The notes beneath the pieces are model-generated. The model was not told the DNA's origin. It saw only the letters and a list, made by a program, of their open reading frames with translations, and ran no database searches. 64,000 bases of DNA, taken from Mesorhabditis belari. Lineage: Eukaryota > Nematoda > Chromadorea > Rhabditida > Rhabditidae. The stretch's first letter is position 1. Every line of letters begins with the position of its first letter. Both the position numbers and the translations under genes were made by a program. The stretch lies in NCBI GenBank assembly GCA_958450365.1, contig CAUEEP010000729.1, positions 937,501 to 1,001,500 of the forward strand. Reading direction: 5' to 3'. Of this stretch, positions 42,401 to 46,861 are shown piece after piece.

Positions 42401-42711
42401 TAACAAAATGATCTTGTTAAAGTAATAGGAATAATGTTACGGTAGACTATTGGCTACGGTAAAGGATCCAAAATTTTAGGAGACGAATGCGAACCGATGA
42501 GGCTTTATCGCATCGCTTTGTCTCCTCAGATCCAGCATCGGTGCGAAGACGAGAAGCGATTCGGTACAGCTCGAATCGACTCCGAAAAACCGCTCACCTA
42601 ACAAAACAGGTTTGAATATGAAAAAAAAGATTAGAAATATCAATAAAACAATCAATTTTAGACTTTCCTCACTCCACGAAGCCAGGAGCTGCAAAAGAAA
42701 TTTGGCAATAA
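4046..42711 (+). CDS. unc-89: UNC-89/obscurin-like giant muscle protein, 3' portion (multi-exon)
   Basis: About 50 exons with matching splice phases read as PK1, a long interkinase region, Ig, FN3 and PK2, then a stop. This domain order is that of nematode UNC-89 (obscurin relative), a sarcomere M-line giant protein that organises thick filaments and binds phosphatases and LIM proteins through its kinase region. The gene has both kinase-like domains, ends with a short basic tail (TPRSQELQKKFGNN), and is followed by AATAAA at 42821. The N-terminal Ig array lies upstream of the window. Introns range from ~40 bases to >4 kb and are packed with repeats. The regional exon blocks are given as separate entries. 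Identification rests on my reading of the translated exons and on remembered family architecture, not on an alignment. Confidence 0.85.
4241..5167. mobile_element. TIR element with TACCGTATTTTCTCT ends
   Basis: Ends TACCGTATTTTCTCTAATAG and its complement near 5150-5167, followed inward by GTAGTGCACC. The interior contains an inverted nest of blocks reading GACGCCTCGTTCTCAGC and AAAGATAGCCCTTAATGTC. No coding region. Relatives at 18247-18541, 29905-30128, 41884-42030 (internal fragment) and 47402-47485. Confidence 0.7.
5520..6408. repeat. (TTCTCTAGCCAA)n minisatellite with 110-bp preface
   Basis: Two ~110-bp units with GGCTTGTGTCTGG and AAAATCTGGCACAAGG precede ~60 copies of a 12-bp unit with regular variants (CCAGTTCA). 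It fills the intron between two PK1 exons. Confidence 0.85.
7169..7198 (+). repeat. Half tRNA-like sequence
   Basis: GGCAGCTCAATGGTAGAGCA plus TCTGAGCATG matches the 5' half of the tRNA-like sequence at 7224-7295 in the opposite orientation, so the two can pair as a hairpin. Confidence 0.5.
7224..7295 (-). tRNA. tRNA-like sequence, left partner of a head-to-head pair
   Basis: Minus strand starts GGCACCGATGGCTCAGTGGT. The acceptor ends pair 6 of 7, the D arm GCTC/GAGC is perfect, and the B box is GGTTCGATTCC, but no proper anticodon stem forms. Probably a tRNA-derived repeat rather than a working tRNA. Confidence 0.5.
7296..7414. repeat. Palindromic spacer between paired tRNA-like sequences
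   Basis: Left CTTGTTTCCC and AAGAAATAAGAAAGA, right the complement (TCTTTCTTATTTCTT, GGGAAACAAG). The strand asymmetry flips in the middle (purine-rich to pyrimidine-rich). Confidence 0.6.
7415..7486 (+). tRNA. tRNA-like sequence, right partner of a head-to-head pair
   Basis: GATCAGTGGTAGAGTG (D-arm/A-box-like) and GGGTTCAATTCCCC (T arm). The acceptor and anticodon arms are poor. Divergent from the copy at 7224-7295. Confidence 0.5.
7822..7960. repeat. (AAATTGATCTATTC)n 14-bp minisatellite
   Basis: About ten near-perfect copies in the intron after exon 7735-7799. Confidence 0.85.
8013..8093 (-). tRNA. tRNA-like sequence, left partner of the second pair
   Basis: Minus strand starts GGTGCCGGTGGCTCAGTGGT; B box GGGTTCAATCCCC. 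It has an extra ~8 bases before the T arm (duplicated GGTCGA). Followed by a spacer like that at 7296-7414. Confidence 0.5.
8219..8291 (+). tRNA. tRNA-like sequence, right partner of the second pair
   Basis: GATAGCTCAGTGGTAGAGCG then CTGTCGATAGACAG and GGGTTCGATTCCC. D and T arms are good; the anticodon arm is CTGTC-GATA-GACAG, leaving only a 4-base loop. The acceptor does not pair well. Confidence 0.5.
8637..9421. mobile_element. Nested inverted-repeat element
   Basis: Blocks AAGCTTTGATCGTC, ACTAAATACAGCTTGATT and GACGCCTCGTTCTCAGC occur in both orientations. Near-copies at 30655-31515 and within 4437-5130. Boundaries are approximate; no coding sequence. Confidence 0.55.
9718..26279 (+). 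CDS. unc-89: UNC-89 interkinase region, exons of the first half
   Basis: Exons: 9718-9774 (starts ERRVFVQQTPSNQ), 13492-13634, 13888-14001, 15136-15202, 15345-15405, 16412-16513, 18132-18208, 22351-22430, 22976-23052, 23279-23339, 23694-23755, ~24185-24376, 24448-24507, 25631-25783 and 26211-26279. Phases agree where checked. The peptide is disordered-looking, with repeated (V)D-x-F/Y-GRP/F and RLQQRQ motifs (QLDPYGRPLFPPADRRQF, VDQFGRPIPPEILRRLQQ), then acidic and Lys/Glu-rich stretches. The 24.2 kb exon has an EEKKEGKEEGKKEEEEE tract that could act as a coiled or charged linker. No catalytic domain is seen. Introns between these exons hold nearly all of the minisatellites. Each exon alone is short; confidence comes from good splice sites and continuity. 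Confidence 0.7.
9866..10012. repeat. (AGAGATTCT/AGAGCTGCT)n 9-bp repeat
   Basis: Two interleaved 9-bp variants just downstream of the 9774 donor. Confidence 0.8.
10013..10570. other. Intron sequence without a recognised feature
   Basis: Unique-looking A/T-rich DNA. I see no exon with splice support. Confidence 0.4.
10572..11138. mobile_element. Mariner-like MITE, 567 bp
   Basis: Flanked by TA. Ends TTGGGTTGTCCAGTTATGAA and its complement, with inverted arms of over 150 bases (AGATCTCCTCTACATTTTG region). No transposase. Confidence 0.75.
11155..11665. repeat. (GGAACCGTATT)n 11-bp minisatellite
   Basis: About 45 copies with variants such as AGAACTTAATA. It begins ~15 bases after a MITE end. 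Same unit at 16810-16940 and 33776-34290. Confidence 0.85.
11820..11910. repeat. Purine-rich GAAGAG/AAAGA tract
   Basis: Uninterrupted AG-rich strand. Confidence 0.7.
11911..12630. other. Intron sequence without a recognised gene
   Basis: Includes a diffuse inverted repeat around 12000-12200 (AATATCT...TGCTCAAATATC against GAGATATTTGAGC). No coding signal. Confidence 0.4.
12631..12710 (-). tRNA. Degenerate Leu/Ser-like tRNA sequence
   Basis: Minus strand GCGTGGCCGAGTGGTCTAAG then GCGCTGCGTGTCAATC and GGTTCGATCCC. The A and B boxes are good; the arms do not fold as a normal class II tRNA. Confidence 0.45.
12949..13021 (-). tRNA. Degenerate tRNA-like sequence
   Basis: Minus strand GATGGCCTAATGGCTAATAC and AGTTCGATCCG. 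Resembles the GGCCTAGTGGATAAC group at 20339, 20631 and 24919. Confidence 0.4.
13134..13405. repeat. (GCTAGGTCTAGCCTG)n repeat
   Basis: Irregular repeat with inverted character, ending ~90 bases before exon 13492. Confidence 0.75.
13640..13808. repeat. (AGGAGTAAGTAA)n repeat
   Basis: Purine-rich, immediately after the 13634 donor. Confidence 0.8.
14069..14290. mobile_element. Palindromic MITE, ~220 bp
   Basis: GTACCTCGATAATGACGGCG and its imperfect complement. Inner arms GACACTGGTTTATGCTACAA; end motif GCGTTTCGTAGTC relates it to 921-1334. Confidence 0.7.
14795..14922. repeat. (AGAAGT)n hexamer tract ending in poly-T
   Basis: About 18 hexamers followed by ~20 T. Confidence 0.85.
15560..15632 (+). 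tRNA. tRNA-like sequence with perfect T arm
   Basis: AAGTGGCCTATTGGTTAACG (A box), GCGGGTTCGACTCCCGC (5-bp T stem). The anticodon region GCGCTAGCCTCTAGTGC forms a 7-bp stem with a 3-base loop. The acceptor is weak. Confidence 0.5.
16271..16335. repeat. 65-bp near-perfect palindrome
   Basis: ACCAGAAACAGTTGAAAAAA with its complement; small hairpin element ~75 bases before exon 16412. Confidence 0.7.
16515..16563. repeat. (TA)n and (GATA)n microsatellite
   Basis: TATATATA then GATAGATAGATA just after the 16513 donor. Confidence 0.85.
16667..17650. mobile_element. Mariner-like MITE cluster, second locus
   Basis: Left TTGGGTTGGTGAATTGAAAA; complements at ~17314-17342 and ~17623-17650. Contains the GGAACCATATT repeat (16810-16940). 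Same family as 2168-3621. Confidence 0.65.
18247..18541. mobile_element. TIR element with TACCGTATTTTCTCT ends
   Basis: Starts 39 bases after the 18208 donor. The left part matches 4241-4430; the right end is CTATTAGAGAAAATACGGTA. The interior has been replaced by a CTAGTACTTT repeat. Confidence 0.65.
18667..18905. repeat. (CTAGTACTTT)n repeat
   Basis: Same unit as inside the adjacent TIR element (18440-18530), suggesting spread from it. Confidence 0.8.
19080..19325. repeat. Purine tracts (GAGAAA)n and (AAAAG)n
   Basis: AG-only stretches. The open frame at 18995-19234 is produced by them. Confidence 0.75.
19574..19784. repeat. (GCCTGGGTATG)n perfect 11-bp minisatellite
   Basis: About 19 essentially identical copies. 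As 11 is not a multiple of 3 and the unit makes no stop, all three forward frames give the same 11-residue peptide AWVWPGYGLGM. Diverged GGTCATGGGTATG copies continue to ~20000. Confidence 0.9.
20339..20412 (+). tRNA. tRNA-like sequence in first tandem unit
   Basis: GCAGACCCCCTTGGCCTAGT and GGTTCGGTCCCCGGTGCTGC. The acceptor ends pair with a bulge; the B box has one change. Confidence 0.45.
20631..20706 (+). tRNA. tRNA-like sequence in second tandem unit
   Basis: CGTGGCCTAGTGGATAACAT and AGTTCGATCCCCAATGCTGC; ~85% like the first copy by eye. Confidence 0.45.
20800..21490. other. Intron sequence without a recognised gene
   Basis: A/T-rich with a short GAAA tract at 21393-21426. A frame near 21310 (QYVQQYAKKRAF) lacks a donor. 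Confidence 0.4.
21495..22015. repeat. (CTACAATGTAC/CTACAATGGG)n 11-bp minisatellite
   Basis: About 47 copies with ordered variants; open in three frames for the same reason as 19574-19784. Confidence 0.85.
22434..22890. repeat. (TACTTGTTTAAG)n minisatellite
   Basis: 12- and 18-bp variants begin a few bases after the 22430 donor and end ~85 bases before the next exon. Confidence 0.85.
23760..24115. repeat. (GATGGAGGTTTA)n 12-bp minisatellite
   Basis: Begins within 5 bases of the 23755 donor; encodes an open LDGGFDGG frame by periodicity. Confidence 0.85.
24562..24918. mobile_element. Inverted-repeat element abutting a tRNA-like sequence
   Basis: Left arm 24562-24720 and right arm 24778-24918 are inverse copies (AGGAATTCAAGGTGAGCTTT; CATTTGGTAGATTTTTCGTT). 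The loop carries GACTACAAGT repeats. The tRNA-like sequence starts right at the end. Confidence 0.65.
24919..24989 (-). tRNA. tRNA-like sequence at edge of inverted repeat
   Basis: Minus strand GTGCTCGTGGCCTAGTGGAT and GGTTCGATCCC. A and B boxes are good; T and acceptor arms pair poorly. Confidence 0.45.
25804..26197. mobile_element. TIR element, ~394 bp
   Basis: AAATTTTGTGGGGTAATCAA on the left and its complement on the right, arms ~75 bp (includes AACAGCG, GCGCCGTCGAATTTCTCA). Interior has a direct repeat GAGTGATACTCA. Sits between the 25783 donor and the 26211 exon. Confidence 0.7.
26491..26574 (+). tRNA. tRNA-like sequence
   Basis: TTGGCCTAGTGGCTAGTATG and GGGTTCGATCCC, with an 8-base duplicated segment (CCCGGGTGT) before the T arm. 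Confidence 0.4.
26930..27090. repeat. (CTCTAGAA)n repeat
   Basis: XbaI-like TCTAGA motif repeats just before the large exon. Confidence 0.75.
27210..28704 (+). CDS. unc-89: UNC-89 large interkinase exon, possible internal start
   Basis: A single ~500-residue open frame, Ser/Thr/Asn/Lys-rich and probably disordered. It contains two near-identical blocks (STVILDVIDTGNGSVQEK at about 27650 and 27750), further STVIL echoes, and an EVTNEVANEVTNEV run near 28140-28200. The donor is GTTAGA at 28705. No convincing acceptor joins it in phase to the 26279 donor: the frame is closed by TAA near 27170 and no AG lies between that and the ATG at 27210. It could therefore begin a shorter transcript from an internal promoter, as known for C. 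elegans unc-89 kinase-only isoforms, or it could use an unusual acceptor further in. Confidence 0.7.
28703..28815. repeat. (TTAGACTAGACTGG)n repeat
   Basis: Starts at the very donor of the 28704 exon. Confidence 0.8.
29032..34798 (+). CDS. unc-89: UNC-89 interkinase region, exons of the second half
   Basis: Exons: 29032-29162 (ends QVEIPLVKDG), 29347-29467 (TPKRGRTKQKG), 29529-29633 (VLIATKRGKPEFIAPGEEV), 30490-30575, 31584-31700 (KYRVGNYYKEDDGWRMNEED), 32260-32330, 33137-33223 (LWGDGASLVRQGYLGVRNRD), 33462-33546 and 34723 to about 34798. The Arg-rich RDITVRERRR segment bridges 33223 and 33462. The last exon meets TAA if read through, so I use the GTGGGG donor at 34799, which restores phase to the Ig exon at 34949. 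That choice is tentative. No enzymatic domain is seen; this is the linker leading into Ig-FN3-PK2. Confidence 0.72.
29188..29335. repeat. (AATCAAGCTTT)n 11-bp repeat
   Basis: Fills the 29163-29346 intron. Confidence 0.8.
29641..29868. repeat. 30-bp minisatellite, ~7.5 copies
   Basis: Unit GGTACTGTAACTGTCTAGGT plus GTCTCTAAAG, directly after the 29633 donor. In one frame it reads KGYCNCLGVS repeated. Confidence 0.85.
29905..30128. mobile_element. TIR element relative, ~220 bp
   Basis: TTTTCTCTAATAGTAGTGCA at the left, a middle inverse to 4280-4430, and GATTAGAGAAAA at the right. Confidence 0.6.
30655..31515. mobile_element. Nested inverted-repeat element, third locus
   Basis: Same blocks as 8637-9421 (GACGCCTCGTTCTCAGC, AAAGATAGCCCTTAATGTC, ACTAAATACAGCTTGATT). 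Confidence 0.55.
31967..32033. repeat. (TAGAGCCACTA)n repeat
   Basis: Five 13-bp units. Confidence 0.8.
32420..32612. repeat. (AAAGCCATCC)n 10-bp repeat
   Basis: About 19 copies with CATCC/TAACC alternation in the intron after exon 32330. Confidence 0.8.
32741..32808. repeat. Small palindrome
   Basis: GTGTCAGTTCGGCAGA and complement TCTGCCGAACTGACATC. Confidence 0.55.
33611..34681. mobile_element. TIR element containing a minisatellite, ~1.07 kb
   Basis: Long (~150-190 bp) inverted arms (CATAAGAAATGCGGATTTCA; GTAAATCTCCTCTACAAAAT) flank GGAACCGTATTGGATCAAAA repeats (33776-34290). No coding region. Confidence 0.7.
34822..34920. repeat. (CTACAGTAGT)n repeat
   Basis: Between the 34798 donor and the Ig exon. 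Confidence 0.75.
34949..35916 (+). CDS. unc-89: UNC-89 Ig domain before PK2
   Basis: Three exons (34949-35028, 35103-35186, 35795-35916) form one I-set immunoglobulin fold. Visible landmarks are the first Cys (SVVFECQ), the core Trp (AELTWTKHGRVV) and the D-x-G-x-Y-x-C motif (LYDLGEYACHAKNEFG). In titin and obscurin relatives this Ig lies directly in front of an FN3 and a kinase domain, as here. The second intron (35187-35794) carries a 21-bp minisatellite. Confidence 0.85.
35471..35778. repeat. (CTTACAGTAACCTAGACAAGA)n 21-bp minisatellite
   Basis: About 15 copies in the intron splitting the Ig domain. Confidence 0.85.
35925..36060. repeat. Bipartite inverted repeat plus (AGCACAAAG)n
   Basis: ATTTTGTGCTCTTTTCAAAC, then CTTTCTAGTGC, then the inverted copy; the last 9 bases are then amplified about 7 times. 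Confidence 0.7.
36085..36474 (+). CDS. unc-89: UNC-89 fibronectin type III domain
   Basis: Exons 36085-36215, 36257-36327 and 36369-36474. It begins SRPGRPSLELSSDTEIFMTF and contains the FN3 strand YRVECRLAGEND, then LEPLGIYQFRIVAKNGFGWG, the typical Y-x-F-R-V-x-A-x-N-x-x-G signature near the end of FN3 domains. The introns inside it are only ~41 nt, unlike the swollen introns on either side. Confidence 0.85.
36690..42711 (+). CDS. unc-89: UNC-89 kinase-like domain 2 (PK2) and C-terminus
   Basis: Exons: 36690-36760, 37242-37301, 37895-37972, 38161-38280, 38324-38454, 39485-39572, 39712-39767, 40572-40669, 41439-41562, 41678-41833, 42480-42609, 42662-42711 (TAA). The N-lobe is FELGSLIFSTKYSII (a very degenerate glycine loop), then CVAKLRH with the ATP lysine and an E in NEFEMLR. 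The catalytic loop is IAHLDVNPHNVMF (HLD for HRD, but Asp and Asn present). DFG is replaced by VDFSSAQL; the APE motif is WCAPEF; then SDIWGLGIITFCLLGG. The loss of the DFG glycine and of the glycine loop suggests weak or no catalysis, though this is inference. A polyadenylation signal follows. Confidence 0.85.
36955..37075. repeat. (AGTTTACAGCC)n repeat
   Basis: Irregular 11-bp repeat. Confidence 0.75.
37207..37230. repeat. (CA)n microsatellite
   Basis: CACACACACA just before the 37242 acceptor. Confidence 0.85.
37375..37496. repeat. (TGTCTGTCTTTC)n minisatellite
   Basis: Same 12-bp unit class as 2714-2881. Confidence 0.8.
37587..37659 (-). tRNA. tRNA-like sequence with perfect T arm
   Basis: Minus strand GTCACCGTGGCGCGGTCGGG; T arm CCGGGTTCGACTCCCGG is perfect. 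Acceptor pairs 5 of 7. The anticodon region is GCTTG-TCTA-CAAGC, a 5-bp stem with only 4 loop bases. Confidence 0.5.
38636..39300. mobile_element. Inverted-repeat element, ~660 bp
   Basis: Ends AGAATGTTTAAAATGGCTA and complement; internal arms (GCCATAACTTTCTTCTAAGT; AATCTTTATGATTTTCGTGT) repeated inversely at 39115-39245 and again directly at ~39047. Confidence 0.65.
39826..40476. mobile_element. TIR element ATGTCGTAGCCGA, ~650 bp
   Basis: Outer TIR ATGTCGTAGCCGA/TCGGTTACGACAT. Inner palindrome includes GGAGCGTCCAACCATCAAGT repeats and GATTCTGCGTTGAATGATAC. Confidence 0.7.
40800..41280. repeat. (CTAGCTACAGTAATCTAAAGC)n 21-bp minisatellite
   Basis: About 20 copies inside PK2, between the DFS exon and the next one. 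Confidence 0.85.
41884..42030. repeat. Internal fragment of the TACCGTATTTTCT element
   Basis: AATCTCGAGAACCGCTTATC and TGTAGCTGACGATGAGATCT match 4300-4430 inversely; no TIRs. Confidence 0.6.
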
Positions 42712-42820
42712 TTGATTTTTTTTCTAGATTTTTAATGCTCAATTTTGATTTTTTTTCATAATTTGCTCATACCGATGATGATTAAACGGTGAAATTTTTT
42801 TTTAAAAATACTTATGAGAG

Positions 42821-42826
42821 AATAAA
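42821..42826 (+). terminator. Polyadenylation signal after unc-89
   Basis: AATAAA lies ~110 bases after the unc-89 stop codon. Confidence 0.6.
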
Positions 42827-42940
42827 ATATTGATATACGAGACAGGAATTGAAAAAAAAAGATAAAAAGATAAAGAAACCCTGTGCCGAGAAGGACTTCT
42901 AAAAGTTTTAGACAAGATGTTCTAGACTAGACATAAATAC

Positions 42941-43165
42941 TCTAATAGGCGCGACGCGTAGTCTAAGTTTACTCTCAAACAAACACCTAGATCTCAGCAC
43001 CAGTACGTTTGTTTCTACACGCTTTGGTATCAAATTAAAGTAGAGAGAATGGGTGTTTTTTGAGATATTACACATATTTTTAGCATTAACCAGCGCTTAG
43101 AAAATGATTGAAAAATGGCAAAAAAAAAAGCCTATTTTTCATCATTTTGGCATCATCATCATATT
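42941..43165. mobile_element. Half copy of palindromic MITE
   Basis: One arm of the 921-1334 element (TACGTTTGTTTC; TAAAGTAGAGAGAATGGGTG), truncated on the side of the RPC1 fragment. Confidence 0.6.
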
Positions 43166-43233
43166 TTTCATCATTTAAAGCGTCTTTAGAGTAAACGGAG
43201 TTTACTTATGAGCCAAAGATAATTTGACCTTAC

Positions 43234-45006
43234 CTCATAAGAGCAGGATCAAGTCTATCATCTCCAAATTCAAATGCAACGATTTCTCCGGCAGATGTGC
43301 AAACGGTTTGATCGTAGCTTACACACAAACGCTCCAAGCTTTTCACTAGCCGCCATTGCATGTAACCAGTTTCAGCCGTTTTCACCGTTGTATCGACAAG
43401 TCCCGCTCGTCCACCCATCGTGTGAAAAAAGAATTCGGTTGGTGTAAGTCCAGAGTAAAAACTAAATGAAGTTCGGTAGATCAAGAAGATCGAAAAAACC
43501 TGTTTTCGACAAATCCCTTGGCTTGCGGTGTATTTTGATACCGGGGAAAATGCGGAAGACATCGGTTCTTAATTAAAATAGCAATTGGCCCTTTGAAAAT
43601 TTATTTACTTCAAATCCATCAGAAGGTCGATGTCCCGAAATGGCTTGCTGACCAACGCAAGCAATCATTTGAGAGATGTTAATGAACTAGCCTTTTGATC
43701 CACAGATAGCCATAGTAAGGGGTGCGTTATGTCTAGAAAATATCCATAAAGTACATAAAAATTAAAGCTTACGAGCTGAGATCCTTGACACAGACTTGAC
43801 CTGCGTGATCACGAACCACGGACAATTCCCGAAGAATCAAAGACTCAAGTGTTTCTTTTTCACTGCAACCGGGTTGCGTCTAAAGACAAAAAAAAATGTA
43901 ATAGGTAATGATAAACAACCTTGAGACGTCCAGAAGCTAGTTGTGTAATAAAGTCATCACATTTATGATAACCTCAACAAAATAATTTTAAAGCTAGCTT
44001 AGACTTCAATATTTACCATCATTGATGAGAGCTTTTCGTTCACTAAGCAATCTTTCTGACGGTTTTACATCACCAATGCCAATAGAAAAGCCACTAAATT
44101 TAGTCACTTACAAAACACAATTCTATAGTTTTATGAACCGGTTAGTCAAATACACGGGCGCCATTCGCGCTAAGCGCCACATTGCATCCACGGCCGCATC
44201 TTCACCAAAATCTCTTAGAAGTATGTAGAAAATGTTTACTTTGGAGCCTGAAAATTTAGTTGCACCAAGGAACAACCGTACCTTCATACCAGATCCTAGC
44301 GGAGACTTGTCTAGAACACCACAAATAAGTTGGCTATTTCTGATGATAACATATGAATCCTAAACTAAGGTTTGAGATGAACTTGGAAAAACAATACGTT
44401 GTGACATAGATCTTCATTTTTCGTGTAGCTTTTGTTCTCCGTCTTCAATTTCAAATTTATCTCAGAATCCGCATCAGGCCCAATAATCAATTCAATACGC
44501 TAAACTTTGACGTTTAAGTTTTTATGACACAATATGACCTGCTTGCCCGTCCACAGCTCTGCTGGTTTCAAGATCGCAGGTGGTGGGATAAACATCCGTG
44601 TTTGTTTCTTTGCAGAAACATCAATAATTGCTGCAGCAAAACGATGAACTTCAGCGCGGAGGAAGAAAGTGTCTTTGTGTGTCATCAAATAACCGCCAGT
44701 AATAAAATCCTAAAAGAAAACAATTCAAAAAGATGCGCTTGCTTGATACCTGTATAGTTGCCACTAAAGGCTCGCTGGATCTTGGAGTGATCAAGTTGCT
44801 TTTAACTCCCATCAAAAGTGAAGCCTCGGCTCGAGCCTAAATTTATCAGAAGTTACATAGTTTATTTGCGTGTATCAAAAACGCATCAAATCCAACAAGG
44901 CGCACAATTGGTGTTTCTCGGTAATCTATTCTTACCTCATAGGCTTGAGGCAAATGCAAGTTCATCTCGTCTCCATCAAAATCGGCGTTGTAAGGTGTAT
45001 GCCCGA
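43234..45006 (-). pseudogene. RNA polymerase III largest subunit (RPC1/POLR3A) fragment
   Basis: Minus-strand exons, 5' to 3': 44936-45006, 44750-44836, 44539-44709, 44398-44499, 44282-44359, 44139-44238, 44017-44093, 43920-43972, 43773-43879, 43609-43732, 43500-43567, 43234-43461. They read in order through the middle of RPC1: the metal-binding [38 protein letters not shown], the SGHRPSDGF segment and the bridge helix ([10 protein letters not shown]...KTAETGYM). The preceding ~500 residues and the following ~500 are absent from the window. Serine in the expected SKGSFINISQ is TAG (complement at 43687-43689). Near-invariant positions are changed (GGREGLVDTA reads [15 protein letters not shown] reads YMQWR; GGDGLDP reads GDDRLDP). 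I call it a pseudogene fragment. A functional pol III gene should exist elsewhere. Confidence 0.75.
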
Positions 45007-45104
45007 CTAGAACAATTGTCAATTGCCAAATTCGTCAATTTCATAACAGATATCTAAGCAAACGACACGCCTCCGAAAACTCATAAAATCCTTCATTTAT
45101 ACAA

Positions 45105-45110
45105 TTTATT
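45105..45110 (-). terminator. Polyadenylation signal, minus strand
   Basis: AATAAA in reverse complement, ~90 bases past the stop of the unrecognised minus-strand gene. It separates that gene from the RPC1 fragment. Confidence 0.5.
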
Positions 45111-45197
45111 TACTCTGGTACAACGAGATACATCATAGAATAAAACAGGATACTAGAAGAGTACAATGAACATAAACGAGAAATAAATAAATACGAC

Positions 45198-46559
45198 TAG
45201 ATTGAAGTGTAACGGTATGTACCGTCAAGCAAATGAGTGATCAAATTGGGGTGAGTGCTGGTCCGCAAATCAAACTCCACATCACATTGTCCCACGTTCA
45301 CATATTGAGCAGCACCACGGGCACCAACCACAGTCTAAAAACGAAAAAATACAGACTTATTTTAAATCAAACGTTTAAACTTGAAGAAACGAGAGAAATT
45401 AAAAGAAAACCAACTTGAAGAGTGACGTTGCGAATAAGGTATCGAATGCGACCCCTAGTGGTACGACCAGGCGGGTTTGCCTTAAATTGACGGTGGCGAA
45501 TGTGAGGATGAAGAAAACGCCAGTGCGTTCGCGTTTCGCGATGGTGCACCTCAAAGCCGCGTTGATTGAACGTGTACCGAAAAGGCTGTCCTTCAGTCAA
45601 CTTAATCAGCGGATTCATCTAAAACATCAAATTTAGAATAAATTAAACATCAAACCCAATATATTTGATATAAGAAATGTTATGCTTTAAATATATCTCA
45701 TAACAAAGTGATTTATCATCATCACTTAATCAAATATATTAAATCATAGCTATGCCATAGAAAAAAAGGAAAGAATTATTATGGTAAAAACTAACCTCCT
45801 TTTCGGATCCCGATTCAACAATGTGATGTTGATTCAAGCTAAATGTTAGATTTTATTTAACCTTTAAATGTTAATTTTGTTAAACAAAAATTTCTAATTA
45901 CACAAATAAAGATAAATTAATCATTTCATTTAATTTAAATGAAACTTACATATTTTCACGTATGTCGGATTCACCCATATCATCTTCATTCTCAGAGTCA
46001 GAAGTGGCATTTGTCGATAACTCGCAATCGGGATGCTGTACCTAAAATTTATTGATTCAATTCCAGAAAAAAGCCTAATGTCTATTTAAAATTAAAGGAA
46101 AACCAATGATCAAGAATCAAGGAGTTTAAACAAGAATCGAGTAAAAATTTTAAATCCTACCTGATGATAGCCAGCAACCCTTGTGAGTGTTTCTACAAAA
46201 TTGCCAAACTTGAGTGCATCTTCAAACTCAGCACAGAGGTTAAGGCGATAAGCAGTATCAAATTCAGCTTGATCTTCATACTGAAATAAAGAAATATTTA
46301 AATTATATTACGTCGTGAAATGTATTAACTAACCGATAATCAAGTTGATATATACGAAAAGATATAAAAAATAAACCTGAAGCAACATTTCCGGCAAGGT
46401 AACCTCTGCCTTGTCCGAGATTTTGACGAAAAATTTCCGATCCGCATGATTGGTCGCGTAGCCAAAACGAAAGGGTTTGCTTCCATAAACAATCTCCAAA
46501 TAATCCGATTCCAGTGTGAAAGAATCGAAATCTTTGCAGAAACAAACTGCAGGCGCCAT
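45198..46559 (-). CDS. Unrecognised ~270-residue protein, six exons
   Basis: Exons, 5' to 3': 46559-46377, 46280-46161, 46041-45960, 45838-45796, 45618-45415, 45334-45198. They join in phase and end in TAG, with AATAAA on the minus strand at 45105-45110. The acceptor TTGTTTAG lies 10 bases before the chosen ATG (MAPAVCFCKDFD), fitting a trans-spliced start. The protein has a mixed N-terminal part (DYLEIVYGSKPFRFGY), an acidic linker (NATSDSENEDDMGESD) and a basic, well-formed C-terminal region with HRETRTHWRFLHPHIRHR, KANPPGRTTRGRIRYLIRN and VVGARGAAQYVNVGQCD. I see no signal peptide or membrane span. I do not recognise the family. Confidence 0.6.
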
Positions 46560-46613
46560 CACCACACAACTAAACAATTAAAGTTAATGACTAATGATCA
46601 ATTCACATGGGAT

Positions 46614-46824
46614 CTTTACGGTTATCGGGGGCCGAGTTTTTGACCATTTTGCAGCCCGATTTTAGAAAGGATTTTGTTTATAACTTTTGATAAAACAAAT
46701 AGTTTCTGAAAGCTGACGTTCTAAGCTATCTAAATCTTATTAAAACTACCTGATCTGACAAGTTTAAGGTGCTTAAAAATGAGCTGCAAGTTGGCCAAAA
46801 ACTCGCCGCCCATTAACCGTAAAG
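46614..46824. mobile_element. Palindromic MITE, ~210 bp
   Basis: Terminal inverted repeats start CTTTACGGTTATCGGGGG and continue through GAGTTTTTGACCATTTTGCAGC. The right end is the imperfect complement (GCTGCAAGTTGGCCAAAAAC, then ACCGTAAAG). No coding capacity. It lies between the unrecognised gene and the SINE. Confidence 0.6.
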
Positions 46825-46861
46825 CACTAAGCTTTGCTTAAAGTTAGAACAAACGTTGAAA

